The notes under the pieces are model-generated. The model had not been told where the DNA came from. It saw only the letters and a program-made list of their open reading frames with translations, and did no database searches. Position numbers and translations under genes: made by a program. DNA of 64,000 nt from Lathyrus oleraceus (taxonomy: Eukaryota > Streptophyta > Magnoliopsida > Fabales > Fabaceae), in assembly GCF_024323335.1 (NCBI RefSeq), contig NC_066583.1:268975416-269039415 (forward strand). The letters are read 5' to 3'. Shown one piece after another: positions 42,425 to 54,549 of the stretch. The stretch's first letter is position 1; each line of letters begins with the position of its first letter.

Positions 42425-44340
42425 TGTAAGATGTTTTTCTTAACAACACATGACTCATTAAAATCATTATGGACCACACAAAATGGTCCGTGCAATCACA
42501 ATCATACAAAATTGTCTGCAAAATAGTAACCGTTAGAAATTCCCACAACTGAAAATTTCGTATGGTTAAAATTTCCGATATCACAGATATAGAAGGAAGA
42601 AAAATGATATAAATTTATATCAAAATTTTTGAATAAATTATCAGAAATTTTAATTGATATTAAAATTTTTGAATAAACTATCAAAAAAAAAATTATTTGA
42701 TACCAAAATTTTTTGTTCTCGAGAACAGTTTTGAAATTAATAAAATATATGAAACGTCAGATATAAACCAAAGTCGACATATTACAATCTCAAAAAGTAG
42801 AGTAAGCGCTTATCATAGAATCTTAATTAAAATCTCGAAAAAGCAGAGTCAACACTTATCATAAAATCCATAAAAATGCAAGCAAATTTGTTGAAACCAA
42901 AAGATAACGAGGGCAGGGCTGAGACCTAAAACTTTCAGAGGCTGAGCAAAAGTAAGCCACTAGATTTGGCATAGTTTATTTGGTACAGGATAGAGCATGT
43001 GTGTTTTTTCAATCAAAAGAGGAATTAAAAAGTTGAAATTGAGCAAAGATAAAGTGTTTGTTTTGAATTTTTGATAACTCCGCGAGAAAAAAAAAATGTA
43101 GAAGTGATGATTGGTCGGTCACTTTATGTTTACCTTCTTTTCATTACATGGGACAAGTTGGCAATAAAAAGTTCACAGAAAATGGATAAAATGGAAATTT
43201 AAAGAAATAGTAATAATACCCATAAGAATTTAGTATTTTCTTTAAGTATTTCATTTTTAACATCATGTCAAAACAATATATATATATATTTCCCACCCAT
43301 GCCCTTCCCTTGATTGGGGCGGTGCAAAATGGTCTCCCAAAATGAATAGTAATAATAGTATGATCGACCCAAACACGCATGAGTTCCATGGGAGGATTGA
43401 GTGGATGCTGGGACCCTCATATCATGTGTCTCTCTAATGTTCCTCCAAACTCCAAAGCCTAGAGAGCCTTATCTCTTACCTCTAAAAAATAAAATTTTAA
43501 GAGTCTATTAAAGAGAGAGTTTTTAGAAGAATTTTAAGAGTCTATTAAACATGCAATTTTTATAAGTTTTTTTCTTCAAACCCATCCCAAAATTAACTTC
43601 CAAACAAACTCTAAATTTTTAGATAAAAATAATTGGAATATGTTAACATTAGTCATTAAATCAATTCAACCGCTTCAACTGAAAAATATTATCAAATCAA
43701 ATAAAACTATAAAATTTTATCGAATTTAAAAAATTATTTGATATTATAGTATATCAATTTATTTTTATCATAATAAGTTATATAAAATATTGTAAATTTC
43801 AACTACTAAAATATATAACAAAACTATATAACAACGAATGAATACTTAAATTGTTTAAAACTTTATTTACATGATTATCATAATATTAAATAATTTAAAT
43901 ATTAAACTAATTTTATTTATTAGTTTCAGAGAATATATAAATATACTAAATTTGACACTTGATATCAACATATTCTAACTCATAGAAAAAAAATATAAAA
44001 TTAAAGAAATATATTAAAAAGAAAAATGTATTTAAGCTTTTTCTTTGTTAATGCAACCTTTATAATGAGACACCATAAAGTTAGTTATTTTTGTTTTTAA
44101 TTGAAATTGTGTGGAGTAGTATATTGTTTTTTCTAGCGTCTTTTCATCATTATTTGAAAGAATCAAGGCTCCAATAAGTACTTCACGAGTCAGCCTCTGA
44201 TTTTTAAAAGGACTCAAATAATAAAGTAGACTACTTTTGGATGAAGTATTTTTATTTTTTAAAATAATTAAAATTTTTAATTAAAATATCTCAATAACTA
44301 TTTTTCTCTATTTTAAATATAAAAAGTTTGTATTAAAAAA
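42425..44340. other. AT-rich sequence without a supported gene
   Basis: Low-complexity AT-rich DNA, especially 43,600-44,340. Short minus-strand ORFs at 43,144-43,389 and 44,032-44,217 show no recognisable motif and are probably chance. Confidence 0.65.
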
Positions 44341-44495
44341 GAGACATCACGGATAATGACACATGCATTAAAAAAACACAGGTGTCACAATCCCTGATGC
44401 ATGCACTATCAATGCGTCAATAGGACTGACACATGCACTATATGCCAAAGAGGAGATGCCATAGCCCTTGACGTTCATGTGTATTGGTCTTTTTT

Positions 44496-44503
44496 TATAA
44501 ATA
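44496..44503 (+). promoter_or_regulatory. TATA box of the small MULE-associated ORF, copy B
   Basis: TATAAATA lies 81 bp upstream of the ATG at 44,577, in the same sequence context as copy A (28,316). Confidence 0.6.
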
Positions 44504-44576
44504 GGCATTTTCATTCTCCACCATTTTCCACATATCTTTTAATTTCATTCTTGAGTTTTTCTTCAAAATTTCCAAC

Positions 44577-44950
44577 ATGATTATTATTAAAAGAGATGTT
44601 CATGTTTGTTATTCGATTCTCAAGTCTCCGATGAAGATCTGTCTTTGGACCACTCAGACTTCCGAGCATCTTGAGAGGAACTTGATTTGTTGGTTAGATA
44701 GAGAGATTCAAGAAATGGGAAAAATTTAAAGTATTGATAGGCTTGTTTTGGTGTTCAACATTGCGAATGAAAATAGCGAACCACATCGTTTTGGAAGTCT
44801 GTTAAAACTAACAGTGATGTCCATGTTATGATATATGGACCAAATGATATTGTTTTGATGATTGTAATCTCTTAGATATGTTGCAATGTTAAGTCTTTTT
44901 ATTTGTTTTTCGCGTTGTTGTTTTAGGCGTGTTTGTGTTCGTTTTATTGT
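44577..44950 (+). pseudogene. Small ORF of unknown function next to MULE transposase, copy B
   Basis: It starts MIIIKRDVHVCYSILKSPMK and follows copy A residue by residue (TQTSEHLERNLICWLD, SIDRLVLVFNIANENSEP) with one extra codon. It has an in-frame TAA after about 51 codons (EMGKI-stop) and a one-base deletion in the segment matching RFWESVK. Its TAG at the position matching SYI of copy A hints that the real protein ends near residue 100. It lies tail to tail with the MULE transposase (C-terminus from 45,025). Confidence 0.6.
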
Positions 44951-45024
44951 AATCGAAAGTTATATTCAATAAGAAATTTCATGGTTACAAAAAATAAATC
45001 ACATATCAAGAATACATACAATAA

Positions 45025-47400
45025 TTATGTTGTAAAGCTTGTGCCAAGATTGGGACAACGTAATCGTATGTGTCTGGGATGACGGTATATACCACATAAT
45101 CTTACCATTTTGTCAGCCGAATCCATTTCGATTCGAATACGCGTGCTGTTAGGGCGACCATTTTTCTTCCTTTTCATATTTCGTTGTGTCAAACTATGTC
45201 CCCTTGATATGTGGGTCAATAATCCTCCTATGCTACCACCGGGAAGCTATTGTTGTACACATTGAATACGTTTATGACCTTGTAAACGGATGATAGAAAC
45301 TTGGAAGGGTCTTGGAGAACATACGAATATGCCGCAATGACATGGGAGCAAGGCATAAAAAAGGCTTGAAACTTTTCCGTAGTCGCATAAACCTATATTT
45401 AGTTCGACCCAATAGTATCCCATTGGCCTCCCTTCATTATGATCCATCGTCTTCTATACACTAAACTAACTTCTACGATGGTCAAAGATTGTAACCACGC
45501 GTGTGTTAGCTTTGGCAGTTTCCTCCTTCAAAAATTTCATACAACTTCCACTAAACAACTGACTCGATTCTAACATTGAACTCAACTTTGAACCTCTGGT
45601 CCCGAACAGTGACCCTAACCTAAAATAGGCTGCTATCACCAACATTGTTATGAATAGGTTTCTGATTCCTTTGAAGACGGAGTTCATTGATTCCACAAGA
45701 TTTATTATCTTTTAGCCTCATCATTGACCATTATTAAATGCCCTAGTTCACTTCTACACCGGAATATTATTGATTCACCTTAACGCATATGCATTTGACA
45801 ATTTGATCTCTTCACAATGGAGTTAGAACAATGGTTAAGTTAACCCATACCTTGTGTTCACAATTTTTCCAAAGCGTTTTGTATCTGATCACTCGCATGT
45901 AGTTTTATGCAATATGCCTAATGTAGTAGACATATGTAGAATGAGGATCTTGCCAATTGTTATCAGGGTTATTATATGCACTCTCAATAGATGGATGTCT
46001 GTCTGAAATCAAACATAGGTTGGGTTGCGAATCAATGTTTATTCAGAGATTCTTGAGAAAGAAACTCCAACCACTAGCAGTCTCACCTTTAACCAGAGCC
46101 ATCTTATGACACTTTCATGAGTAACTTCCTTTATATGTATCGTATAACCATGTTCTATCAATTTGAATAATAGGTTTGCAGAATATAAAATCTTTGATGC
46201 ATGGTTGATACACTCATAAGAGTCGCTGAAATATTATATTTCTAATAACACAAGTTTTGTCTAGGGTAAATGTTGACAGTGTCTCTAAAATTGCAACAAC
46301 TCCTAGAGCATATGCCTTAAGTGTCACCAAATATTATGGAAGTTCTTTGTACGAATCCTCCCAAGTTTTGTATACTTGTTCAATAACCTTAGTGCTTGCT
46401 ATCCATGCCTTCCTATATGAGAGAGTATAATATATCGTGTAACGATATGAGAGATTATTGTACTCACCTTCAATGACGAATCCTTGCTAACAAAAGGAAA
46501 GATTTCTTGGCATATTATCTAGAAGCTTAGTTTATGATGATCCTGCATAAAATTAGTGGTAATGCAAGTGTGAGGTGGATCCATAGAACTTATCTCCCAA
46601 GAATCACTTCTCTTCCTTTAATATGCTTCCATTTAAAACATGCATAGCACGTTATGATACAGAATGACGTGCCTCCCCGCATCAGTGAAATCTATAGGAA
46701 AATCAACAGGTTTTCCATGTAAAACTTTTTTATAACTCTCACACAATATTCTTTTGTATAAAACATGTATCCCTCTTTTAACACTCCATATGTTTGTATA
46801 TACAAGTTATAAAAGATATCTGAGGATGACTCATCTTCATTCAAGTTTAAATTTGACATGTGCTCAGGCAGACAATATACACAGTTTAAAGGTAATGGCT
46901 CTTGCTCATGATCTATAGAGTCATCGTTCACCATATACTCGTGTGTCATATTCTTCTTCTTCATCAACAACAACATTGACTTTAGATTGATCATCATCGT
47001 CAGTTTGATCACAAACCTGTGACTGATCAACAATCCGAGACAACTGAGACCACTGAGGTTGTTGTAGCAAAATATACAACTCAATATTGTTGAAACCAGA
47101 ATATTCATGACTATGAAACATATTTTGAGCATCTTCATTATCTTAAACCTTTAGCTGAAAATATTTGACTTGGTTGTTGTAAAAAAAACTTGACTTTTGT
47201 ATATAATTTGGAACATTGGACTAGACAGCAACTTCGCCTCTATTATCTCTTTGAAATGTGAGAAATTTGATCTCTTGTTTATTGTAATCCGAGTAGTATC
47301 GGTATTTCAAAAATTAAACCTAAATATTTCAGAGTCAAATATCTCACCATTGATGACAACATTGGTAATGTGTTGTGGTGCAAAAGCTATTTCGTGTGTA
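45025..47400 (-). pseudogene. Mutator-like (MuDR-type) transposase, degenerate
   Basis: On the minus strand, N-terminus first, it reads: HITNVVINGEIFDSE and FSHFKEIIEAKLL (about 47,390-47,200), then acidic DQTDDDDQSKVNVVVDEEEE, NCVYCLPEHMSNLNL, SSDIFYNLYIQ and FYTKEYCVRVIKKFYMEN (to 46,692). A degraded core follows: YTLSYRKAWIASTKVIEQVY, the aspartate-containing CLISDRHPSIESAYN, then ESMNSVFKGIRNLFITMLV, the SWIM-side MDHNEGRPMGYYWVEL, and the C-terminal zinc-knuckle tail RKKNGRPNSTRIRIEMDSAD and LCGIYRHPRHIRLRCP. Numerous stops and frameshifts occur, and parts of the core (about 46,200-46,330) are hard to read. It would have acted in the nucleus on MULE inverted repeats, which I could not locate. 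Confidence 0.8.
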
Positions 47401-47605
47401 ATTTGGGTTAAGAGTAGTTATTTTGGGTCGAGAATAATGTATTTTGGTGCAAATGTGTTTAGAATTCACTTAAGTAGACAAAATATTTATATGGTAAAAA
47501 TGCACGCAGGTGTCACTTGATATGTCGCATCCCTTAAAGCACATATTAAATCTTGCATGGGACAAATACATGTAGCATATTTAACACGTGACACACTCAT
47601 TTCCC

Positions 47606-47613
47606 TATAAATA
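47606..47613 (+). promoter_or_regulatory. TATA box of the divergent PMD gene
   Basis: TATAAATA in ccctataaataccactg is 98 bp upstream of the ATG at 47,704. The N-terminus of the minus-strand MULE transposase lies about 210 bp further left, so the gap acts as a bidirectional promoter region. Confidence 0.6.
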
Positions 47614-47703
47614 CCACTGTCACTCAATTCATTTTCATCATCAACAAGCAAACTTTTCTTGATCCTTTTTAACATCAAAAAGCACACACAAACTTTCCAA
47701 AAA

Positions 47704-49460
47704 ATGATGCTCTTGACCATGGGTGATACACATAGAGGAACCAACAACAATATTGCAGAGTTTGTAAGTTTTTATTTCACAAGAATATGTCTTTTTTCTT
47801 TTCCTTAATAATTTGTTTTAAAAAAACTTATTTATCTATTTTTTTGTTAGGATCCAAAGAGATTTTGTTATCATGTACATGAATATGTCTCACACGAAGT
47901 GTTGATAGAACCATATTTACGACTTATTGGTTTTGGTAATCTCCTTGACATAGTCTCTTACTCCTTTGATTATAAATTTATCCTTGCATTACTAGAAATA
48001 TGGAGAACCGAGACACAAACATTTCATCTTCCTATCAGTGAATGTACTGTCACACTAGAGGACGTGTACATGATTTTAGGTATACATATAGAAAGTAAGG
48101 TTGTTAATGGATAAGTTAACCAAGACTATGCAATATTTCAAGGAAATGGATGCCGATTTGTTTGAAGAATCGGCAAGGGGGCGAGGTATTTTTCTAAGGC
48201 ACCTTAAACAACATTTTACAAATATGGTATTAACCGAAGATTTGACCGAGACTGAAAAAATAATTAAAACTATATGTTATATATTATTTGGTCTCTTTTT
48301 ATTTCCAGAAACTACCGATAATACTGTAAATATTATGTATTTACCTTTGTTACGAGACATAAATAAAATAGGAACAAATAGTTAAGGTTCATCCGTTTTA
48401 TCCCATCTATATAGTTATTTGTATAAAAATGCATATAAAAATATTTGCTCGTTTTATTTCTCTGTTTTTTTTTTGCTCCAAGTATGGGCTTGGTTGAGAA
48501 TTACGTCCCTAGCCCCTATCAACAAGAACAACTTCACATTCCCCTACACGATAAAGTAAGTTTATAACAGTTTTTCCATTTACTCACTTTGTACTATAAA
48601 TAACTGTAAATAATTTATTTTTACTATTTTTCTTTGGGTGGTTCGTTCGAGGAATGAATTACAACAAATGTCTTAAACACGGTATAACGGTCTATCGAAA
48701 TCTTTTGGATCACCCTGAGCTAGACGATGTATTATAACTAAACTAATCATCATCTTGGTAACTTAGTTTTAATATTAAGAATTTACTAATCTAATAATGT
48801 ATTTTTCCTCTACAGTTAATTTGGAGGTCATATTTGAGTCTGGACCATGAAATTAACCACGAAGATGTTGTTGTTTGGACTGCAAAAACAATGATCACCG
48901 GATTCACTAATATGGAGATGCACAATAATGATTGTGTCAACTTGTAGTTCGGCATGCTTCAACAAATCACAGCTTCCCTGATGTGTTTCGAGCAATGGCA
49001 TCAACTTAGAATCGATGCACAATGGAATTTTACCGATTGGAAAGACTTCACTAAGGATGCAAATCGTCAGTGGAAATGTCATCATCAACGGGACATAAAC
49101 TAACCTATCATGCCCCGCGAATCTAAACCAACTCAAATATATATGAATTGGTATAGGTCGATTACAACAACCCAATTTGTGTCTGGCCCGAGGCTTTTGA
49201 TCAACCCACGCCTATGAGCTTTGTCGTCATACGCCTAACATGATTTCCAACACTACTACACCCAATAACTAACCCGAAAAAATTATCAACCCACTTAGAC
49301 CCAACAACCAATAGCATAAAATTATCAACCTGTATACACCCAACAACCAACCCAACAAAATTGTTAACCCACCTAAACCCAACAACCAACCCAACGAAAT
49401 TGTTAACCCACCTAAACCCAACAACCAACCCCATAAAACTATCAAACCACATACACCCAA
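47704..49460 (+). pseudogene. PMD (MAIN-like) gene divergent from MULE transposase
   Basis: Exon 1 (47,704-47,763) encodes MMLLTMGDTHRGTNNNIAEF and ends at a perfect gtaagt donor. Exon 2 starts at 47,851 after gttag: DPKRFCYHVHEYVSHEV, LIEPYLRLIGFGNLLDIVSY, RTETQTFHLPISECTVTLED and VYMILGIHIESKVVNG. After a frameshift near 48,100 comes RGIFLRHLKQHFTNMV and LFGLFLFPETTDNTVNIMYL, PLLRDINKIGTNS-stop. Further exons carry VWAWLRITSLAPIN (48,483-), WFVRGMNYNKCLKHGITVYR (to 48,728) and, after a tctacag acceptor, the C-terminal exon from 48,816 (DVVVWTAKTM, FGMLQQITASLMCFEQWHQL, YMNWYRSITTTQF). A 13-residue repeat tail follows in frame. Stops in the body and tail make it non-functional, but the exon structure is almost complete. 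Confidence 0.82.
49257..49460 (+). repeat. 39-bp tandem repeat forming the PMD gene tail
   Basis: Five full units of 39 bp (49,257-49,451) and part of a sixth lie in the same frame as the last PMD exon. They read as a Y-T-Q-Q-P-T-Q-Q-N-Y-Q-P-T pattern, with Tyr codons turned into TAA/TAG or Cys in several units. A Gln/Pro/Tyr-rich low-complexity tail results. The unit length of exactly 13 codons and the shared frame indicate that it was once translated. Confidence 0.9.
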
Positions 49461-49461
49461 T

Positions 49462-49808
49462 TGTTAGGATTGACTAAAAATATACATGTTGAAGAAGTCC
49501 CACATAGATTAGTTTTGTGAATAAAGAAAGAGTCCAAGGTTATATATAGGATACAAGTTCTTTGAAGTCCTATATCGCTTAGTTTTGTGAAGGAAGAGGG
49601 AGTCCAAGGCTATATATAAGATTCAAGTTTTTCTTTCCAAGATGCACAAGTCAAAAGCAATTTAAGCTTATATTTGACTTTCTTTGTTCTATTTTACTCT
49701 TGTACTAGAGTGTTGTGAGATGTAGTTAAATATTTGTTTTGGTGGGTGTGGTTGTATTGGGAGTTTGGGTTAGTTAATGGTATATTATGTGTGGTAACAA
49801 TTTTCACA
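49462..49808 (+). repeat. Short LTR-like block with a 66-bp tandem duplication
   Basis: It starts TGTTAGGATTGAC in the middle of a PMD tail repeat and ends TTTTCACA just before the Ogre LTR, so it has TG...CA ends. The segment 49,494-49,559 (gaagtcccacatagattag...) recurs at 49,564-49,629, each copy with a tTATATATA-type box. It could be a small solo LTR; target duplications cannot be confirmed because Ogre abuts it. No gene. Confidence 0.45.
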
Positions 49809-49810
49809 TA

Positions 49811-52800
49811 TGTAACACCTCAAAATTTGCCCTCCTCTCTTGGGACTAGCTTAGCATATTGAATTTCATTTTTTAGGGTATTAGGCATTTGCATATTGCA
49901 TATCATGTGAGAACAAGCAAGTCATCCTCCTAAGTCTTTCTCAGAAGATAGAGAGGTTGAGAGATTCATGCCTGAGGGTCTTATTGAATTGATCAATCAT
50001 CTGAGGGTTGCTCTTCAATTAGGGTTTTATTGGTTCCTCAAGGAGGTTGAGTATTATCTTGGTTGAAAGGGTATGTCACCATCATCATGGTCTTATCATC
50101 CTCAAGGGGTTCATTGTGCCTGATCATGTTCTTTAGGATTAGGGTTTTGACCTCTGGTCAACCCTAATCAGTTGCATTCTACCAGTCAGGGATTTTCAAG
50201 GAGATGAGGTCTTTCTTGAGAAGGAGATCATCATATGATTTTATTGAGCTTGTATAAGCTAGGGTTTCATTTTGGAGCCATTTCATCAAGTGGTTGAGGC
50301 TCAAAATCATCTGTGCATGTTCAAGTCATCTGCCAACCATAAAAGTCAACTATGCAAGAACTGAGGGCTAGGAGGTGGAGAAATGAGTTTCAACATCTCA
50401 TTCATGTTCAAAAGAGGCTTATTAATCATGTCAAATGCATATCTTGAATAATTTGAGGTCAGATCAAAACTTTCCAAAAATGGAAAGTGACCTATAATTG
50501 AAAGTTTCCCAAAATGGAAAGTTTTTGGTTCAAATTCAACTTGATCTTGCATCATCAAAGAAGCTTCAAATGAAATTTTGTCCAACATGAAAGTTGAATA
50601 TCTCTTTCTCCCATTTCCAAAAAAGTCTAAGATCATGAATTTATGATGAATGGTTGAAGAGATATGATCAAATCATTGCCAAGGATGCATGGAACTTCAA
50701 AAGGCCATAACTTTTGATTCATAACTCCAAATTTGGTGGTTCTTTTTGCAAAATGCTTGTCATGACATGAAGTTTCCAAAATATCCATCACATTGCATGA
50801 ATTTCCATCATATGATCATTTGTGCATTCAAGTCAATTTTGGAGGGAAAATTGAAAATTTAAAATTGGTGCATTGTATGGATAAAATACCATTGCCAATG
50901 TGTTTAAAAAATGATTTTGAGTGACTTTGATCAAGCACATGACACTGTTCACGTGGGTTTACTACATGCACCATGCAAATTTCCAATTTTTGCCATGCAC
51001 CCTTATTTTGCTTAATCTCTAATTAACTTTGATTAATTTTAATTAAATTGAGATTAGGACATCATATAAATAGAAACCCTAACAGAATTTGAGTTTAACT
51101 TAATCATTTTCACCATTTTTTAGATCTAGAAGTTTTTCCCTCCATTTTTTTTCTCTCAACCAAAACTTGAATTTTCTTCAAAGAACCTTGCATTTTTATT
51201 CCATATTCTTGTTCTCTGGTGTGGATTGAGTACATATCAAGCTTTGGATTGGTGAATTCGTGTGGAAATCAAGCATTGAAGTTCAAGAACTCAAAGATGG
51301 CAAATGCAAATTGAGCTAGATCTACATGTTTCCAAGCTTCAATCTCTTCATCAAACATCACTACAAGTATTCTAGAGTTGATTTGGATCATTCAAGGCCT
51401 TGGATCGTGCATTTCAAGAATCTGCTCTTCAAGAGGTCACATTTTTTTTCCTTTTAATTCTATGTTTTATGTATATAATCTTGTAGATCTTGCCTTGCTG
51501 GTGATTCTGGTGGAAATTTCGTGTGATTTGGTTAAAAATTGAGTGAGATATGATTGATTGAAGTTTTTAATGTTAAAATGATTTTGATTCGTTTTGCATG
51601 ATTAATGATGAATTAGCATGAAATGTTTGTTGATCTATAATCTACATGACATGAGGATTTGAATGATGTAAAAAATTTTGAATTCTGAAGATTTCTGGAA
51701 AATTCTGGAAAATTGTGATGAACTTCATCCTGTTCATCATCTTCTTCATGAAGAAGATGAAGATCTTCATGGTAGCGTCGGCTTAGTGACGGCTTAGCGT
51801 CCAATATGTAAGGCGCTAGGGTTCTTGCTGCAGAACGCGCCCAGAACACATTTGATCCTTGCTCCTCAATTCGATTCTTGCTTCCAGCGTTTTTTGGATT
51901 TTATTTTCACTCAGCGCTTCCTTTAAATTTGAACACGGTTCGAATCCAGCATGCGCCACTTTTTCAAATTCTTCTTCATTTTTCATTTTCCCTCCAAATT
52001 AATACATGAATGATCATTTTGATTTCATTTTGTTTCTCCAACTTTTAAAATCCATAACTAATTGAAAAATCATCCAATTAATCCCATCCTTTTTGCAAAA
52101 TGATCCTATGTTTGTATAGAATTTTATGATGTTGATTTCATGATTTTACACTTCCTGGATTTTGAATTATGTTGAATTATGTGAACATGTATGCATATGT
52201 GACCTTGTCTTGCTCTTTCTATTGTGAAATGCTTGATATTGATCCAATTGCTACCAAATTTTGCATGATGATTCTTGACATGTTAATTGACATTTTGGTT
52301 TTGGTTTGACATTTTTTCCATGCTCCATTTATGTTTTGTGTACATGTTAACATGGTGGGACAATTTGTGTCACACAATTGGATGATCAACTTGTGCAATT
52401 TCATTTCCATATCAAATGAGCTTCTCTGTTTGTGATTTTTGGTATGATAATCATGTTGGATGTGTTGAATGCTCATGAATTTTTCCAGAATCATTTGAAT
52501 CATTTCTGTTTTGATTTGGAATTTTCATTCTCAATGTCCAAATATGTGCTTTGAAATTGTCTTTGACTTCCCTTGCACATGAAATGCCTTTGCTTGATGA
52601 TTTTGATGTGGCACTTTTTATGACATGTTCATGATTAATTGAAGTTGCATTGTGTTGAAAATTAGCTCCTGTTTTGATTTTTTTCTTCACCTTTGACCCT
52701 AGGCTTTGACCTAGTGGTTTGGACTTACATTTGAGTTGTGAATTTCAGGATCGAGCACTTAATCTCCATGGTTGATGATACTTCATCATTTAAATGTTGA

Positions 52801-54529
52801 TATTTGCTATTGATTGCTAACATTTGCTGTTTTGTAGGTTGATGATAACTCACTTGAGTTTGCCTTATGGTTTATTTGTTGTACATTGGGATTGCTTGTT
52901 TGATATTGACTGTTGTCTGTTTGTCTGAATACTGTACTGATTTGTTTAGTTGCTTACACAGGTACCTAAGTTGCTTTAAGTTCATTTGAACTTTGCTTTG
53001 CTTTGTTGTGGTTGGCATACCACTTAGGTATAATTCCTAATCTTCATGTAGTCTGGAAGACCTGCTGTTATTGGCAGGCACCTGTCTGAAGCCCTCCTTA
53101 AGAGGCCATGTTTTGTTTGTTTAATTTTGTGCCAAGCAGGTTAAGTCCTCTTAAGAGGCAATTGACAGATAAAAGGGATGTGTAATCCATCCCCTGCTAC
53201 TCTGTTTTGTCATTCATTTTGCTCACACCATGTGTTGATGCACTTTGAATAAAAACCAAAAATCTTGTAGTGTCAGTCATGTGGAGAAGAGTCCCACATT
53301 CTGGACTCCCACACTTTCATTGAGTCAAGCTCACCCAGGCCTGGGTTAAGAGCTATGAGGCATAACCCTCATCTCCATTTCATCTGCTCACCCTAACTCT
53401 CAATGTTAGAGGTTAAGAGCCTGAACACCCCATTCCAGTTGGCTTGTTTGTCGAGGTTGACATGACCCCTTGACTAAAGCCCAACCATGTTGTGTGAGCC
53501 TTCTTGTTTGCATATAGTGTGGGATACCTATTCACCCGTTTGCTTACTTGTTGTGATGTTGACTTGCCGCCTGTGCAAGTTAGGATCTGTTAGAAACCTC
53601 AACCTAGGACTATTATGGATTACATGATAACTATTAGGCTCGAGTCAGTCTCCCTTTTAGTTTGTCATTTCCCAGTCACTGGTTAGGATAGAAGTCTTCC
53701 CTGTTAAGGGGAACTATGTTGCCCTGATCCTCATACCAGATGAGGTACGTAGGCAGGAGATCGTGCGAGATCTCTCTGAGCACCCTTTTCCTTTTCTGTG
53801 TGTGTTTGCTTGACAGCTAGCAGGCTCGAGTTCCAGACTCCCTGCTAGTTTGTTTGTTCAACTTTTTTGTTGCTTTTGACGACTCAACGTCCGGTTAACC
53901 TCTTGTTTGCTTGGAGTCTGATGTAAGTCCAGCGATTGGCATTCGGTTTCCTTGTTTGTGTTTGTTGTTTGGAGTCGGACGTAAGACCAGCCATTGGCAG
54001 TCTGTTTCCATTTGCATGTTTGCTTTGACGTCCCAGCGTCTGTGCGTGTGTTTTGTTTCGGCGTACGTTAGCCGAACTACGGTAGCTCTGATTCTCATTC
54101 CAGATGAGATACGTAGGCATAGGATGCGATATCCTAGCGAGCCCATTTCCCATTTCCCCGAACTACGTCGACTCTGATGTTTGTTTCTGACAAACTACGT
54201 AGGCCCAGGATGCGATATCCTGCCGAGTCCTCTTCCTCCATCCTCTCCCGCCTGTTTATTCCAGTGTGTGTGCATTCTTTGAGAAGTTATTCAGCAACCT
54301 TATTCTTTCCTTTCTGAGCGTGGATCCCGTCGAGTACGACGGACGTGAGGGGTGCTAATACCTTCCCCTTGCGTAACCGACTCCCGATCCTTGTAATCTC
54401 CGGTCGTAAGACCATTTCCTTTCCAGGTTTACTTCGAGCGTTTCCTTTCCCTCCTTTGGGATAAATAATGCACGGTGGCGGCTCTGTTTGTTTTCTTTTT
54501 CCCGCCGATTGTTTTTCGCGGATGCGACA
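49811..54529 (+). repeat. Ogre 5' LTR
   Basis: It starts TGTAACACCTCAAAAT and ends GGATGCGACA. The last 900 bp is GC-richer and holds repeated modules: (gat)acgtaggcataggatgcg-type blocks near 53,735, 54,105 and 54,195, and an approximately 70-bp repeat with ttggagtc(t/g)ga and attggca (53,910 and 53,980). No gene; short ORFs at 53,884-54,177 are repeats of this LTR region. Confidence 0.9.
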
Positions 54530-54531
54530 GC

Positions 54532-54549
54532 TGGCGACTCTGCTGGGGA
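54532..54549 (+). promoter_or_regulatory. Ogre primer binding site, tRNA-Arg type
   Basis: tggcgactctgctgggga lies 2 bp after the LTR end and matches the complement of a plant tRNA-Arg 3' end (TGGCGACTCCGCTGGGGA) except at one base. This primer is characteristic of Ogre. Confidence 0.9.

Noticed and set aside
43144..43389. Minus-strand ORF in AT-rich DNA
   Set aside because: Low-complexity composition, no motif, no homologous copy in the window.
49257..49460. Regular repeats as a CRISPR array
   Set aside because: Units are contiguous without spacers, in frame with a PMD exon, in a plant genome.
53884..54177. Overlapping ORFs in the Ogre LTR, and matching ones at 59,461-60,012
   Set aside because: They fall in repeated LTR modules, occur on both strands and have no domain; the LTR is non-coding.
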